A DNA stretch of 64,000 nucleotides from Niastella soli (GTDB lineage Bacteria > Bacteroidota > Bacteroidia > Chitinophagales > Chitinophagaceae), in contig NZ_JAGHKO010000001.1 in NCBI RefSeq assembly GCF_017742245.1, positions 1,889,061 through 1,953,060 on the forward strand. Reading direction: 5' to 3'. The position numbers were made by a program, and so were the translations under genes. The notes below the pieces were generated by a model. That model saw only the letters and a program-made list of their open reading frames with translations. It made no database searches and had not been told where the DNA came from. Positions 36,337 through 44,012 of the stretch are shown here, piece by piece. Numbering within the stretch: position 1 is the stretch's first letter; each line of letters starts with the position of its first letter.

Positions 36337-37533
36337 TTATTTCAGAAAAATTTCAACTACCCCATTGGCGCCTGCTGAACCATATTTGTCAGTCGCTGCT
36401 TTGTCTTTTAAAACATAGATGGATTTAATATTTCCAGGAGAGATCTGGCTCATTTCTTCCGCACTGATAGGATTACCATTCAGAATATACAACACATTAT
36501 CAGGGATGTTTTTCTTTCCGTTGGTTGATTTTTTTTCTATCCTGATATGAACTGTATCAGCTGTTACTTTTATGATGTCTGGCCTGGCGTCCTTTGTAAG
36601 AGCAGGTGTGGTGTCGTTTTTTGCGACAGCCTTTTCGGGTAGTTGGACAGCCGTTGCCTTGCTTTCAGTAGCTGAAACAGAGAATGCAAAAATGGATGCA
36701 AAAGTAACGGGTAGCACTAATGCCTTACGCAAGAATTGATATCTTGCCTTGTTGTTTGTTGTTAACATAACCAATCTTCGTTTAATAGATGAATAATAGA
36801 ATGCGTGTGTGGGGTTCAGGAAGTGTTTTCCGTAATGCGCCTGTAATAGCAACTGCACAAAATCTTCCACATTGTTATTGCCAACTGCTTCCTTATCAGC
36901 AATAAATTCATGAATGGCTTTCAGCTCTCTTTGAATAAGCCAGTTAAATGGGTTCATCCAACAGATAGAATTGATCACCTGGCAAAAGAGCACATCCAAA
37001 GTATGTTTCTGGTGAATGTGCGTAAGCTCATGTTTGAAGATCTTCTGACCAAAATCATCATCCAGCGAGATCGATTCTTTCCAGAACAGATTATTTAGAA
37101 AGGAGAAGGGAGCATTATCAAGGTTGGTATAAACAAAATCAACACCTTCCATGTCAACAACAGCCGATCTTCTTTTTAATTGATACACCTTTAAAATATT
37201 GAAGGCAAGAACAAGTAACAAAAACAGGCTGATGCCAATAACTGAGTACAGAACAAAATCCTGCCAGGAAACGGTAGATGAATGGGTTGAGGGAATTTGT
37301 AAGGAAATATAACGAAGCGTTTCTGCTGAAACGGGCATATCCTCCTTGTCGATAGTAACCCAGCTGAAATTAAAAAGCGGGATAATGAAGCTGCAGGCCA
37401 TGCTAAGCAACAGATAGAACCGGTTATAATAGTTAAAGCTTTTATTTCGTAAAGCAATCCAGTAATAGCCCAGGAATAAACCGGAAATTAATATTGATTT
37501 CAGTACATAAAACAAGATCGTTTGGCTGGTCAT
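36337..37533 (-). CDS. M56 (BlaR1-type) metallopeptidase sensor with plug-like tail
   Basis: A 398-residue membrane protein. Hydrophobic helices occupy about 5-25, 35-55 and 92-115, with another near 275-290. The zinc peptidase motif HELTH (His168-His172) is followed by a downstream HEFIADKEAV. Instead of a penicillin-binding sensor domain, the C-terminus carries a TonB-plug-like segment (LYILNGNPISAEEMSQISP, then YGSAGANGVVEIFLK), a known Bacteroidota variant. It probably cleaves or inactivates the BlaI-type repressor encoded just upstream, with which it overlaps by 4 bp. Confidence 0.9.
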   Translation of the reverse strand: MTSQTILFYVLKSILISGLFLGYYWIALRNKSFNYYNRFYLLLSMACSFIIPLFNFSWVTIDKEDMPVSAETLRYISLQIPSTHSSTVSWQDFVLYSVIGISLFLLLVLAFNILKVYQLKRRSAVVDMEGVDFVYTNLDNAPFSFLNNLFWKESISLDDDFGQKIFKHELTHIHQKHTLDVLFCQVINSICWMNPFNWLIQRELKAIHEFIADKEAVGNNNVEDFVQLLLQAHYGKHFLNPTHAFYYSSIKRRLVMLTTNNKARYQFLRKALVLPVTFASIFAFSVSATESKATAVQLPEKAVAKNDTTPALTKDARPDIIKVTADTVHIRIEKKSTNGKKNIPDNVLYILNGNPISAEEMSQISPGNIKSIYVLKDKAATDKYGSAGANGVVEIFLK

Positions 37534-37895
37534 TTCCCTTTCTTTTTAAGTTGATTCAATAAAAATTCTAGGTCCTCAATAGACATTTCTTTTTTGTCAA
37601 CCAGGAAGGAGACAACCTTTGAGTATGAACCCTGGAAGTAATTGTCTGTAAGGGCTTTTATCCCGCTGACCGAGTATTCTTCTTTGGTGACCAACGGGTA
37701 GTAAAAGTTGTTGCGATTGGGGTTCTTTATGCCGACAAACTTTTTCTCAACCAGTATCTTTAATAAGGTGCCGACTGTATTATAATGCGGTTTTGTATCG
37801 GCCAGGTGTTCCAGAATATCTTTCATGAAACCACCTTCCCCCAAACTCCAAAGGGTTTGCATGATCTGCTCTTCAGCAGCAGTGAGTTTCTTCAT
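37530..37895 (-). CDS. BlaI/MecI-family repressor
   Basis: A 121-residue winged-helix repressor (residues about 4-75: LTAAEEQIMQTLWSLGEGGF, KPHYNTVGTLLKILVEKKFV) with a C-terminal dimerisation and cleavage region. First gene of a two-gene operon with the M56 peptidase, overlapping by 4 bp. Two near-identical dyads sit on its own promoter, so strong autoregulation is expected. Lifting of repression would follow proteolysis triggered by the M56 partner. Confidence 0.94.
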   Translation of the reverse strand: MKKLTAAEEQIMQTLWSLGEGGFMKDILEHLADTKPHYNTVGTLLKILVEKKFVGIKNPNRNNFYYPLVTKEEYSVSGIKALTDNYFQGSYSKVVSFLVDKKEMSIEDLEFLLNQLKKKGK

Positions 37896-37907
37896 GGTAT
37901 TTTATTT

Positions 37908-37925
37908 TGCCTAAATACTTAGGCA
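37908..37925. promoter_or_regulatory. BlaI operator 1
   Basis: TGCCTAAATACTTAGGCA, an 18-bp dyad with arms TGCCTAA / TTAGGCA, 13 bp upstream of the repressor start codon and covering the predicted transcription start. Its centre is 24 bp from operator 2. Confidence 0.75.
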
Positions 37926-37955
37926 ATATTATGCCTAAAGTTTTAGGCAGACAAA
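37924..37955 (-). promoter_or_regulatory. Promoter of the blaI-M56 operon
   Basis: On the minus strand, TTTG and TAATATTG (one mismatch to TAnnTTTG) are spaced by 20 nt. Operator 2 fills the spacer and operator 1 follows the -7 box, so a bound repressor would block polymerase. Confidence 0.6.
37932..37949. promoter_or_regulatory. BlaI operator 2
   Basis: TGCCTAAAGTTTTAGGCA, an 18-bp dyad sharing the TGCCTAA / TTAGGCA arms with operator 1 and lying between the -33 and -7 elements. Confidence 0.75.
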
Positions 37956-38055
37956 TTTTTCTTTAAGCATTCGCGTCTTTTCCGCTTTGTCGTGTTATTC
38001 AATCTTTTAGATACCGGGGGAATTCTTATTCTATCTATTTTACGGTTGAATATGC

Positions 38056-38661
38056 TTATAATGTCCCAGAAGTAGCATCGATATTTTTGGCAATTTGATC
38101 AGGTATGGGGTAGAATTTTTCAGCAGGCAACAGCGCATTTGCCTCATCGATATTTTTGCTGAGGAGGAGTTGATGGATATGCTGGCAGGATGGCGTTATG
38201 TCTTCAATATCGGTGATCCAGTCGTTAATATATTTTTCAACGGCAATGCCCGACAACCCGATTTGAATGGAACGATAGGGCAATGGTTGCAGGAAGAGAT
38301 CTTTTTCGGGGTCCCATTGAATGCGTACCGGCGTTATTTTTAAAGCCTTTTGCCAGGTTTTAAAATCGCCATGTAGGGTGTGGTCGTGATGGGCGAGGAC
38401 CGCATTGTTAAGCGCCCATTCAAACCCTTCCCGTTTTAATTTAATGGCTAAAATGCATTCCTGGTTTTCTTTGGTAGCCCAACCCGACCGATACATCATC
38501 CAGAGGAAGGATGGTTTTATCCAGGTCATCCGTTCTATTTTAAATGGAGGTGAAACAAATGTTTTTTGTTTTACAGCGGGGGCGGCGATGATATTGTTAT
38601 AGGCCTGGTAAACAGTTATCGTATTATCGTCATACAAAGCCCGGATCACTCTTTTACTCAT
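38056..38661 (-). CDS. DUF4291 family protein
   Basis: A 201-residue cytosolic protein matching the DUF4291 pattern: it begins with YQAYNNIIAAPAV, continues RMTWIKPSFLWMMYRSGW, and has VRIQWDPEKDLFLQPLPYRSIQIGL in two adjoining parts. DUF4291 proteins are widespread, and their catalytic role is not established as far as I know. No partner gene is evident; it lies between the BlaI repressor and the GH3 gene, divergent from the latter. Confidence 0.82.
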   Translation of the reverse strand: MSKRVIRALYDDNTITVYQAYNNIIAAPAVKQKTFVSPPFKIERMTWIKPSFLWMMYRSGWATKENQECILAIKLKREGFEWALNNAVLAHHDHTLHGDFKTWQKALKITPVRIQWDPEKDLFLQPLPYRSIQIGLSGIAVEKYINDWITDIEDITPSCQHIHQLLLSKNIDEANALLPAEKFYPIPDQIAKNIDATSGTL

Positions 38662-38824
38662 GAGAAGTAGGGGGCGGTTTAGGGTATTCGTGAATTACAA
38701 AAATAGCGGCTTCGACCATATTTTGAACATTTTTACACTATTTCGACCAATTAGTTAACCTTATTGGCTGGCGAGGTAATGACTATAATGCCGTATTTTG
38801 GGGAAGCCAAAAGGCAACTTGCAT

Positions 38825-41446
38825 ATGAAAATTACACGCGCGCTTCTCTATCCATTAATGATCAGCCTGCTGCTTTGTACAAACGGGCAGGCCCAAAACA
38901 GTACATTCCCTTTTCAAAATTATAAGCTCACTTTCGAAGAACGGGTCAACGACCTCGTAAGCCGCATGACGCTGGAAGAAAAAGTATCGCAAATGCTCAA
39001 CGCTGCGCCCGCCATACCAAGGTTAGGTGTGCCGGCGTACGACTGGTGGAATGAAACATTGCATGGCGTGGCAAGAACGCCTTATAATGTAACGGTGTAT
39101 CCCCAGGCCATCGCTATGGCCGCCACCTTCGATACTGCCGCTCTTTTTAAAATGGCCGACTACTCAGCGCTGGAAGGGCGGGTGATCTATAATAAAGCAG
39201 TAGCCGCCGGCAAAACAAATGAGCGTTACCTGGGGCTTACCTACTGGACGCCGAACATAAATATCTTCCGGGACCCCAGGTGGGGGCGGGGACAGGAAAC
39301 ATATGGAGAAGATCCATACCTCACCGCCATGCTGGGTGATGCATTTGTAAGGGGATTACAGGGTAATGATCCTAAATACCTGAAAGCCGCAGCCTGTGCC
39401 AAACATTACGCGGTGCACAGCGGGCCCGAACCCCTGCGACATGTATTTGATGTGGATGTAAGTCCCTACGATCTATGGGATACATATCTGCCTGCATTTA
39501 AAAAACTGGTGACTGCATCAAAGGTAGCCGGCGTTATGTGCGCCTATAACGCTTTTAGAAAACAACCCTGCTGTGCCAGCGATGTTTTAATGACTGATAT
39601 CCTGCGCAACCAATGGAGCTTTAAAGGCTATGTAACTTCCGACTGCTGGGCTATAGATGACTTTTTTAAAAATCATAAAACGCATCCCGATGCTGCCTCC
39701 GCATCGGCCGACGCTGTTTTTCATGGAACGGATATTGATTGTGGCACTGCCGCCTATAAGGCGCTGGTGCAGGCGGTAAAAGAAAATAAGATAACCGAAC
39801 CACAAATAGATGTATCGGTAAAGCGGCTTTTTATGATCCGGTTCCGTCTGGGTATGTTCGATCCCCCATCGATGGTGAAGTATGCGCAAACGCCCGCTAC
39901 TGAACTGGAGGCGGCTTCACATGGCAAACACGCCTTGCAGATGGCACACGAATCGATCGTGTTGCTGAGAAATGCGAACAACACGCTGCCATTGAAAAAA
40001 GGGTTGAAAAAGATTGTGGTACTTGGGCCGAATGCGGTGAATGTAATTGCTCCATTGGGCAATTACAATGGGACGCCTTCTAAATTAACAACCATATTCC
40101 AGGGAATAAAGGACAAGGCAGGCAGTACTACTCAGGTAGTGTATGAAAAAGCAGTTAACTATACCAATAATAATGTGCTTGAATATGACGATATCAGCCC
40201 TGCCTGTTCTATTGATGGCAAGCCAGGCTTTAAGGCAACGTATTACAACAACAGAGAACTGAATGGCGAACCGATAGCCACTGTTGTTGAACAGCACATA
40301 GAACATGACTGGCAGGAAGGAGAGAATGTTTCGGGTAATCTGCGCGCCAATGATTTCTCCGTTCGCTATGTTACCAACTACAAAGCAACCGCAGATGGCG
40401 CTATTACTTTTGAAGTAGAAGCCGATGATGGTTTCCGTTTCACCATCAATGGAAATACCATCCTCAATTCCTGGAACAGAAAACCACGGGACATTTCCTC
40501 CTATACGCTGACAACGAAAAAAGATTCTGTTTACAACCTGGTGCTGGAATACTGGCAGGGGGAAGGCAAAGCCACTATAAAAATGCATACAGGCCATCCT
40601 GGGGTAACGGATTTTAACGCATTAGTTAAGAAATACAACGATGCAGATGCGTTCATTTTTGCCGGTGGCATCTCCCCACAATTGGAAGGGGAAGAAATGA
40701 AAGTAAGCGATCCCGGTTTTAAAGGCGGTGACCGTACTTCTATTGTGCTCCCTGCCATACAAACTGAATTAATGAAAGCATTGCAGACAAGCGGCAAACC
40801 GGTTGTTTTTGTAATGATGACAGGCAGCGCGATTGCGATACCCTGGGAAGCTGAAAATGTTCCGGCAATAATAAATGCCTGGTATGGCGGACAAGCCGCA
40901 GGTACTGCGGTGGCTGATGTGTTGTTTGGCGATTATAATCCATCAGGCCGCTTGCCGGTGACTTTTTATAGCAGCGACAATGACCTGCCTTCCTTTGAAG
41001 ATTACTCCATGAAGAACCGTACGTATCGTTATTTTACCGGGAAGGCATTGTATGGCTTTGGCTATGGCCTTAGTTATACAACTTTCCGCTATGATCAACT
41101 GACAACTGTTGCTCAAAGTAGTAAGCCTGTTAGGGTTACGGTAAGGGTTACCAATACAGGCAAGACGGGGGGCGATGAAGTGGTGCAGTTATACGTGGTT
41201 AACCAGAATACTTCCATCCAAACATCGCTCAAGGCACTGAGAGGGTTTCAACGGATAAACCTGCGGCCATCAGAAAGCAAAATGGTTAGCTTTGTATTAC
41301 AACCCGACGATCTTTCCTATGTGGACGCCAGCGGTCAGCGAAAACCACTGGTTGGTAAAGTGCAAATATGCGTGGGGAGTAGTCAGCCCGATGAGGCAAA
41401 TACCACCAGCGGAAATGTGATAAAAAAAGAACTTACTATAAAATAG
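38825..41446 (+). CDS. GH3 beta-glucosidase/xylosidase with PA14 insertion
   Basis: An 873-residue secreted enzyme. Signal peptide about 1-23 (ending GQAQ). The GH3 N-terminal barrel has nucleophile Asp273 in YVTSDCWAIDD and the earlier substrate loop RDPRWGRGQETYGEDPYL. The GH3 C-terminal domain is interrupted by a PA14 domain (about 465-595, GFKATYYNNRELNGEP to LVLEYWQGEGKAT). A fibronectin-III-like end follows (TGGDEVVQLYV). It trims oligosaccharides released by endo-enzymes. The ATG is chosen because it starts the signal peptide; an in-frame TTG lies 27 nt upstream. A terminator follows. Confidence 0.92.
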   Translation: MKITRALLYPLMISLLLCTNGQAQNSTFPFQNYKLTFEERVNDLVSRMTLEEKVSQMLNAAPAIPRLGVPAYDWWNETLHGVARTPYNVTVYPQAIAMAATFDTAALFKMADYSALEGRVIYNKAVAAGKTNERYLGLTYWTPNINIFRDPRWGRGQETYGEDPYLTAMLGDAFVRGLQGNDPKYLKAAACAKHYAVHSGPEPLRHVFDVDVSPYDLWDTYLPAFKKLVTASKVAGVMCAYNAFRKQPCCASDVLMTDILRNQWSFKGYVTSDCWAIDDFFKNHKTHPDAASASADAVFHGTDIDCGTAAYKALVQAVKENKITEPQIDVSVKRLFMIRFRLGMFDPPSMVKYAQTPATELEAASHGKHALQMAHESIVLLRNANNTLPLKKGLKKIVVLGPNAVNVIAPLGNYNGTPSKLTTIFQGIKDKAGSTTQVVYEKAVNYTNNNVLEYDDISPACSIDGKPGFKATYYNNRELNGEPIATVVEQHIEHDWQEGENVSGNLRANDFSVRYVTNYKATADGAITFEVEADDGFRFTINGNTILNSWNRKPRDISSYTLTTKKDSVYNLVLEYWQGEGKATIKMHTGHPGVTDFNALVKKYNDADAFIFAGGISPQLEGEEMKVSDPGFKGGDRTSIVLPAIQTELMKALQTSGKPVVFVMMTGSAIAIPWEAENVPAIINAWYGGQAAGTAVADVLFGDYNPSGRLPVTFYSSDNDLPSFEDYSMKNRTYRYFTGKALYGFGYGLSYTTFRYDQLTTVAQSSKPVRVTVRVTNTGKTGGDEVVQLYVVNQNTSIQTSLKALRGFQRINLRPSESKMVSFVLQPDDLSYVDASGQRKPLVGKVQICVGSSQPDEANTTSGNVIKKELTIK

Positions 41447-41491
41447 GCGCAGCGCCTGGAATGATTACTCCGCAAATTGCGGCAAAATAAC

Positions 41492-41531
41492 AAGAGGGTG
41501 TCTCAAACGTAATTTTGGGATACCCTCTTTT
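41492..41531 (+). terminator. Terminator after GH3 gene
   Basis: AAGAGGGTGTC-CAAA and TTGGGATACCCTCTTTT form a long stem with two mismatches and end in a T-run, about 45 nt after the stop codon. Confidence 0.75.
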
Positions 41532-41614
41532 CATTTACACCCCCATTGCACCCAGCATTCTGATGACTAACAGGGACCAATCCTCATATGTTTTTATCGA
41601 CCATTTAGAATCTA

Positions 41615-42367
41615 CTATTGCGTAGCACCACCGTTAACCAGTAAGTGTTGTCCGTTTACAAAAGATGACAGATCGCTGGCAAAGAACTCGGCAATATTGG
41701 CCACGTCTTCTACTTCGGCCAGTCGGCCCATGGGGCAGCTATCCAGCAATGATTTTCTTAATTCGGGGTAGCTTTCAGGATCAGCAAAGATCCCGGAATG
41801 GTCTACCGCAAAAGGTATAATAGAGTTAACAGTTACACCCCGAAAGCCAATCTCTTTTGACAATACATCAACCAGGTAACGGGGTACGATCTTACTGCCA
41901 CCATAAATGGCCATGCCTTTAACAGGGAAGGCAGTGGTGCTGGAGGCAACGTAAATAATGCGGCCATTGTTCTCTACCGCCAGGGCTGCCTGTTGCATAG
42001 TGAAATAAGCGCCTTTTGAATTGATGGAGAACAGGCGGTCGAATTGTTCTTCAGTAAATTCAGTAACCGGTGTTTCCACCATTTCAATACCGGCATTGGC
42101 AACCACGATGTCGATCTTACCAAAGGCTTTTTTCGCTTCTTCGAACAGCCGTTTGATATCGGCTACTTTACTCACATCGGCCTGAACGGCTATTACGCGT
42201 ACTCCCATGGCCGTGATATTGTTCACTACTTCTTCAGCAGAAGCTTTGTCGCGAGAATAATTGATAACGATGTCGGCACCCATGGCCGCATAACGTTCTG
42301 CGATGGCTTTACCTAAACCTCTTGCTGATCCGGTAATTAAGGCTACTTTGTTTTTTAAGGAGTTCAT
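41615..42367 (-). CDS. Short-chain dehydrogenase/reductase (3-oxoacyl-ACP reductase-like)
   Basis: A 250-residue SDR. Cofactor motif TGSARGLG at about 13-20, NAG in VVANAGIEM, catalytic Ser in YVASSTTAF and catalytic Tyr-Lys in YGGSK. The C-terminus LLVNGGATQ is typical of the classical family. The start MNSLKNKVALITG is chosen; the upstream extension of the frame runs through a GC-rich repeat and gives implausible protein. Divergent from the Crp/Fnr gene, so it may belong to the same regulon. A CATCTTTG -7-like box lies 44 bp upstream. Confidence 0.88.
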   Translation of the reverse strand: MNSLKNKVALITGSARGLGKAIAERYAAMGADIVINYSRDKASAEEVVNNITAMGVRVIAVQADVSKVADIKRLFEEAKKAFGKIDIVVANAGIEMVETPVTEFTEEQFDRLFSINSKGAYFTMQQAALAVENNGRIIYVASSTTAFPVKGMAIYGGSKIVPRYLVDVLSKEIGFRGVTVNSIIPFAVDHSGIFADPESYPELRKSLLDSCPMGRLAEVEDVANIAEFFASDLSSFVNGQHLLVNGGATQ

Positions 42368-42484
42368 AAGTCTTTGTTTTAATTGTTTTTTATTTCTTTG
42401 TTTTGTTTCACAAAGATGGCTTATGAACGACCCGGGGAACGTACAAAGATTACAGCAAGCCTTACAAATTTCTAAGATTACTTC

Positions 42485-42512
42485 GCCCGCCGTTGCTTTA
42501 GCGTAGGCGGGC
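42485..42512. repeat. REP-like palindromic repeat
   Basis: GCCCGCC and GGCGGGC enclose GTTGCTTTAGCGTA. The same sequence, which reads PAYAKATAGE when translated, is a dispersed intergenic repeat that I recall from many Bacteroidota genomes. It lies between the divergent SDR and Crp genes. Confidence 0.6.
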
Positions 42513-42556
42513 CTTGATTTTAAAGATTGCCTAAAAAATCCCACATTTGTTCCACT

Positions 42557-43126
42557 ATGCAACCAAAACAGATCCTAAGAGAACATGTAGCCAAGATCGC
42601 CACCCTTACTGATGAAGAGTTTGACAATTTCTTCAGCCGGTTCGAATTACAATCTTTTAAAAAAGGGCAAACCATTATTGCCGCAGGTGACAGCGTTCGC
42701 CGGGAATACTTTGTTTTGAGCGGCTGCCTTAAATCATTTTATATAAATGACGATCTGAAAATGTTCATCCTCCAGTTTGCTATGCCTACCTGGTGGACGT
42801 CGGATTTTAATGCCCTTTACTCGGGCGAGAAAGCTACCATCAGTGTGGATTGTATTACAGATGCAGAAGTGCTTAGCCTCACCAATGAAAGCCGGGAGGC
42901 TCTGTGCAGGGAGATCCACCAGGCGGAACATTTCTTTCGCTGGCGTACCAATAAGGGATATGTGGCTTCCCAGAAAAGATTATTGAGTATGATGAACAAC
43001 GACGTAAAGCACCGGTATGAAGAACTGATGGCGCAATATCCGGAGCTTTATCAAATTGTTCCCAAACAATTGATAGCTGCCTACCTGGGAGTTTCAAGAG
43101 AAACGCTCAGCCGGCTGCATCATTGA
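42557..43126 (+). CDS. Crp/Fnr-family transcriptional regulator
   Basis: A 189-residue protein. The cyclic-nucleotide-binding-like beta roll covers about 20-115 (FKKGQTIIAAGDSVRREYFVL is its first half), then a dimer helix and a short winged HTH at the end. The recognition helix reads GVSRETLSRL (Arg181, Glu182, Arg186), the same contact residues as E. coli CRP (Arg180, Glu181, Arg185). The usual cAMP phosphate-binding RxS motif is not evident, so the ligand is unknown. The protein ends only three residues after the helix. The ATG is preferred to an upstream in-frame TTG. Two CRP-type sites follow its stop codon. Confidence 0.9.
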   Translation: MQPKQILREHVAKIATLTDEEFDNFFSRFELQSFKKGQTIIAAGDSVRREYFVLSGCLKSFYINDDLKMFILQFAMPTWWTSDFNALYSGEKATISVDCITDAEVLSLTNESREALCREIHQAEHFFRWRTNKGYVASQKRLLSMMNNDVKHRYEELMAQYPELYQIVPKQLIAAYLGVSRETLSRLHH

Positions 43127-43132
43127 TGAAAA

Positions 43133-43148
43133 TGTGATCTACATCACA
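43133..43148. promoter_or_regulatory. CRP-type operator, distal
   Basis: TGTGATCTACATCACA is a perfect match to TGTGA-N6-TCACA, starting 7 bp after the crp-like stop codon. Its centre lies about 81 bp before the predicted start of the YceI operon transcript. Confidence 0.7.
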
Positions 43149-43169
43149 ATGCGCTGGTTTTCATTTGAA

Positions 43170-43185
43170 TGTGATCTACCTCACG
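43170..43185. promoter_or_regulatory. CRP-type operator, proximal
   Basis: TGTGATCTACCTCACG matches the same consensus in 9 of 10 defined bases and shares the TGTGATCTAC half with the distal site, 37 bp away centre to centre. It sits about 44 bp before the predicted start, where an activator can contact polymerase. CACCTTTG (43208-43215) is a -7-like box, and no -33 TTTG is present, which fits an activator-dependent promoter. Confidence 0.65.
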
Positions 43186-43241
43186 CAATCACGCCGCTAA
43201 ACTGTTGCACCTTTGTGTGGTAATTAAAAACACACAAAGAA

Positions 43242-43760
43242 ATGAAAAATCAGAATTTTGAAATTGCAGTTGCGCAGAGCAACATTGATTGGACAGGTAG
43301 AAAAGTAACCGGCGCCCACTGGGGTACCATTGGCGTTAAACAAGGTAAACTTTCTGTTAGTGAAGGTAAACTGACTGGTGGTCAATTCACCATTGACACC
43401 GCTTCTATTAAGATCCTGGACGTAACCGATCCCGCTACCAATGCTCAGTTCTATGGCCACCTGGCTTCAGATGACTTTTTTTCAATCGATCAGTACCCCG
43501 AAGCGAATTTTGAGATCACTGCTGTAAACAACAACCAGGTTACCGGAAACCTGACCATTAAAGGTATTACCCATTCTATTAGTTTCGATGCCAATGTAAG
43601 CATTGCAGGTGATACCCTTACTGCCTCCGGTAAAATAGTGGTTGACCGTACCAAATATGGTATCAAATTCCGTTCAGGCAACTTCTTTACCAACCTGGGC
43701 GACACCCTTATCTACAATGATTTCGATTTAAATGTGAACATCACTGCAAAAGCTGCTTAA
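43242..43760 (+). CDS. YceI-family lipocalin-like protein
   Basis: A 172-residue YceI domain protein: SNIDWTGRKVTGAHWGTIGV opens the barrel, followed by DDFFSIDQYPEANFEI and TGNLTIKGITHSI. The family binds isoprenoid or polyprenoid-like lipids. No signal peptide is visible, so this member appears cytosolic. First gene of a six-gene operon behind two CRP-type sites. In similar clusters YceI accompanies redox and stress proteins. Confidence 0.92.
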   Translation: MKNQNFEIAVAQSNIDWTGRKVTGAHWGTIGVKQGKLSVSEGKLTGGQFTIDTASIKILDVTDPATNAQFYGHLASDDFFSIDQYPEANFEITAVNNNQVTGNLTIKGITHSISFDANVSIAGDTLTASGKIVVDRTKYGIKFRSGNFFTNLGDTLIYNDFDLNVNITAKAA

Positions 43761-43788
43761 CAGCGGCTTTTGCCTAAAAACTATCTAT

Positions 43789-44007
43789 ATGCCATTCGTA
43801 AAGATCTTGGTTACCCGTGAAGGCGTTACCCGGGAACAAAAACGACAACTTATTAAAGGTGTGACAGATGTGATCACCAACGTATTGAACAAGGACCCAC
43901 ACCTTACGCATATTGCTATTGAAGAAGTAGACACAGACAATTGGGGCTATGCAGGTGAACAAACATCCATATTACGTGAACAAGGCTTAACTGCCGATAA
44001 AAAATAA
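43789..44007 (+). CDS. 4-oxalocrotonate tautomerase-family enzyme
   Basis: A 72-residue tautomerase. After removal of Met it starts with the catalytic Pro1 (MPFVKILVTREGVT). The family core is EQKRQLIKGVTDVITNVL, then THIAIEEVDTDNWGYAGE. It is a hexameric cytosolic enzyme of the 4-OT superfamily acting on enols or small electrophiles; the substrate is unknown. Second gene of the operon, 28 bp after yceI and 5 bp before an SDR gene. Confidence 0.9.
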   Translation: MPFVKILVTREGVTREQKRQLIKGVTDVITNVLNKDPHLTHIAIEEVDTDNWGYAGEQTSILREQGLTADKK

Positions 44008-44012
44008 AGAAG

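Noticed and set aside
41490-42562. Longer SDR protein with 65 extra N-terminal residues
   Set aside because: The extension translates a REP-like repeat (PAYAKATAGE) and lies across the divergent promoter region; the start at 42367 gives the normal SDR N-terminus.
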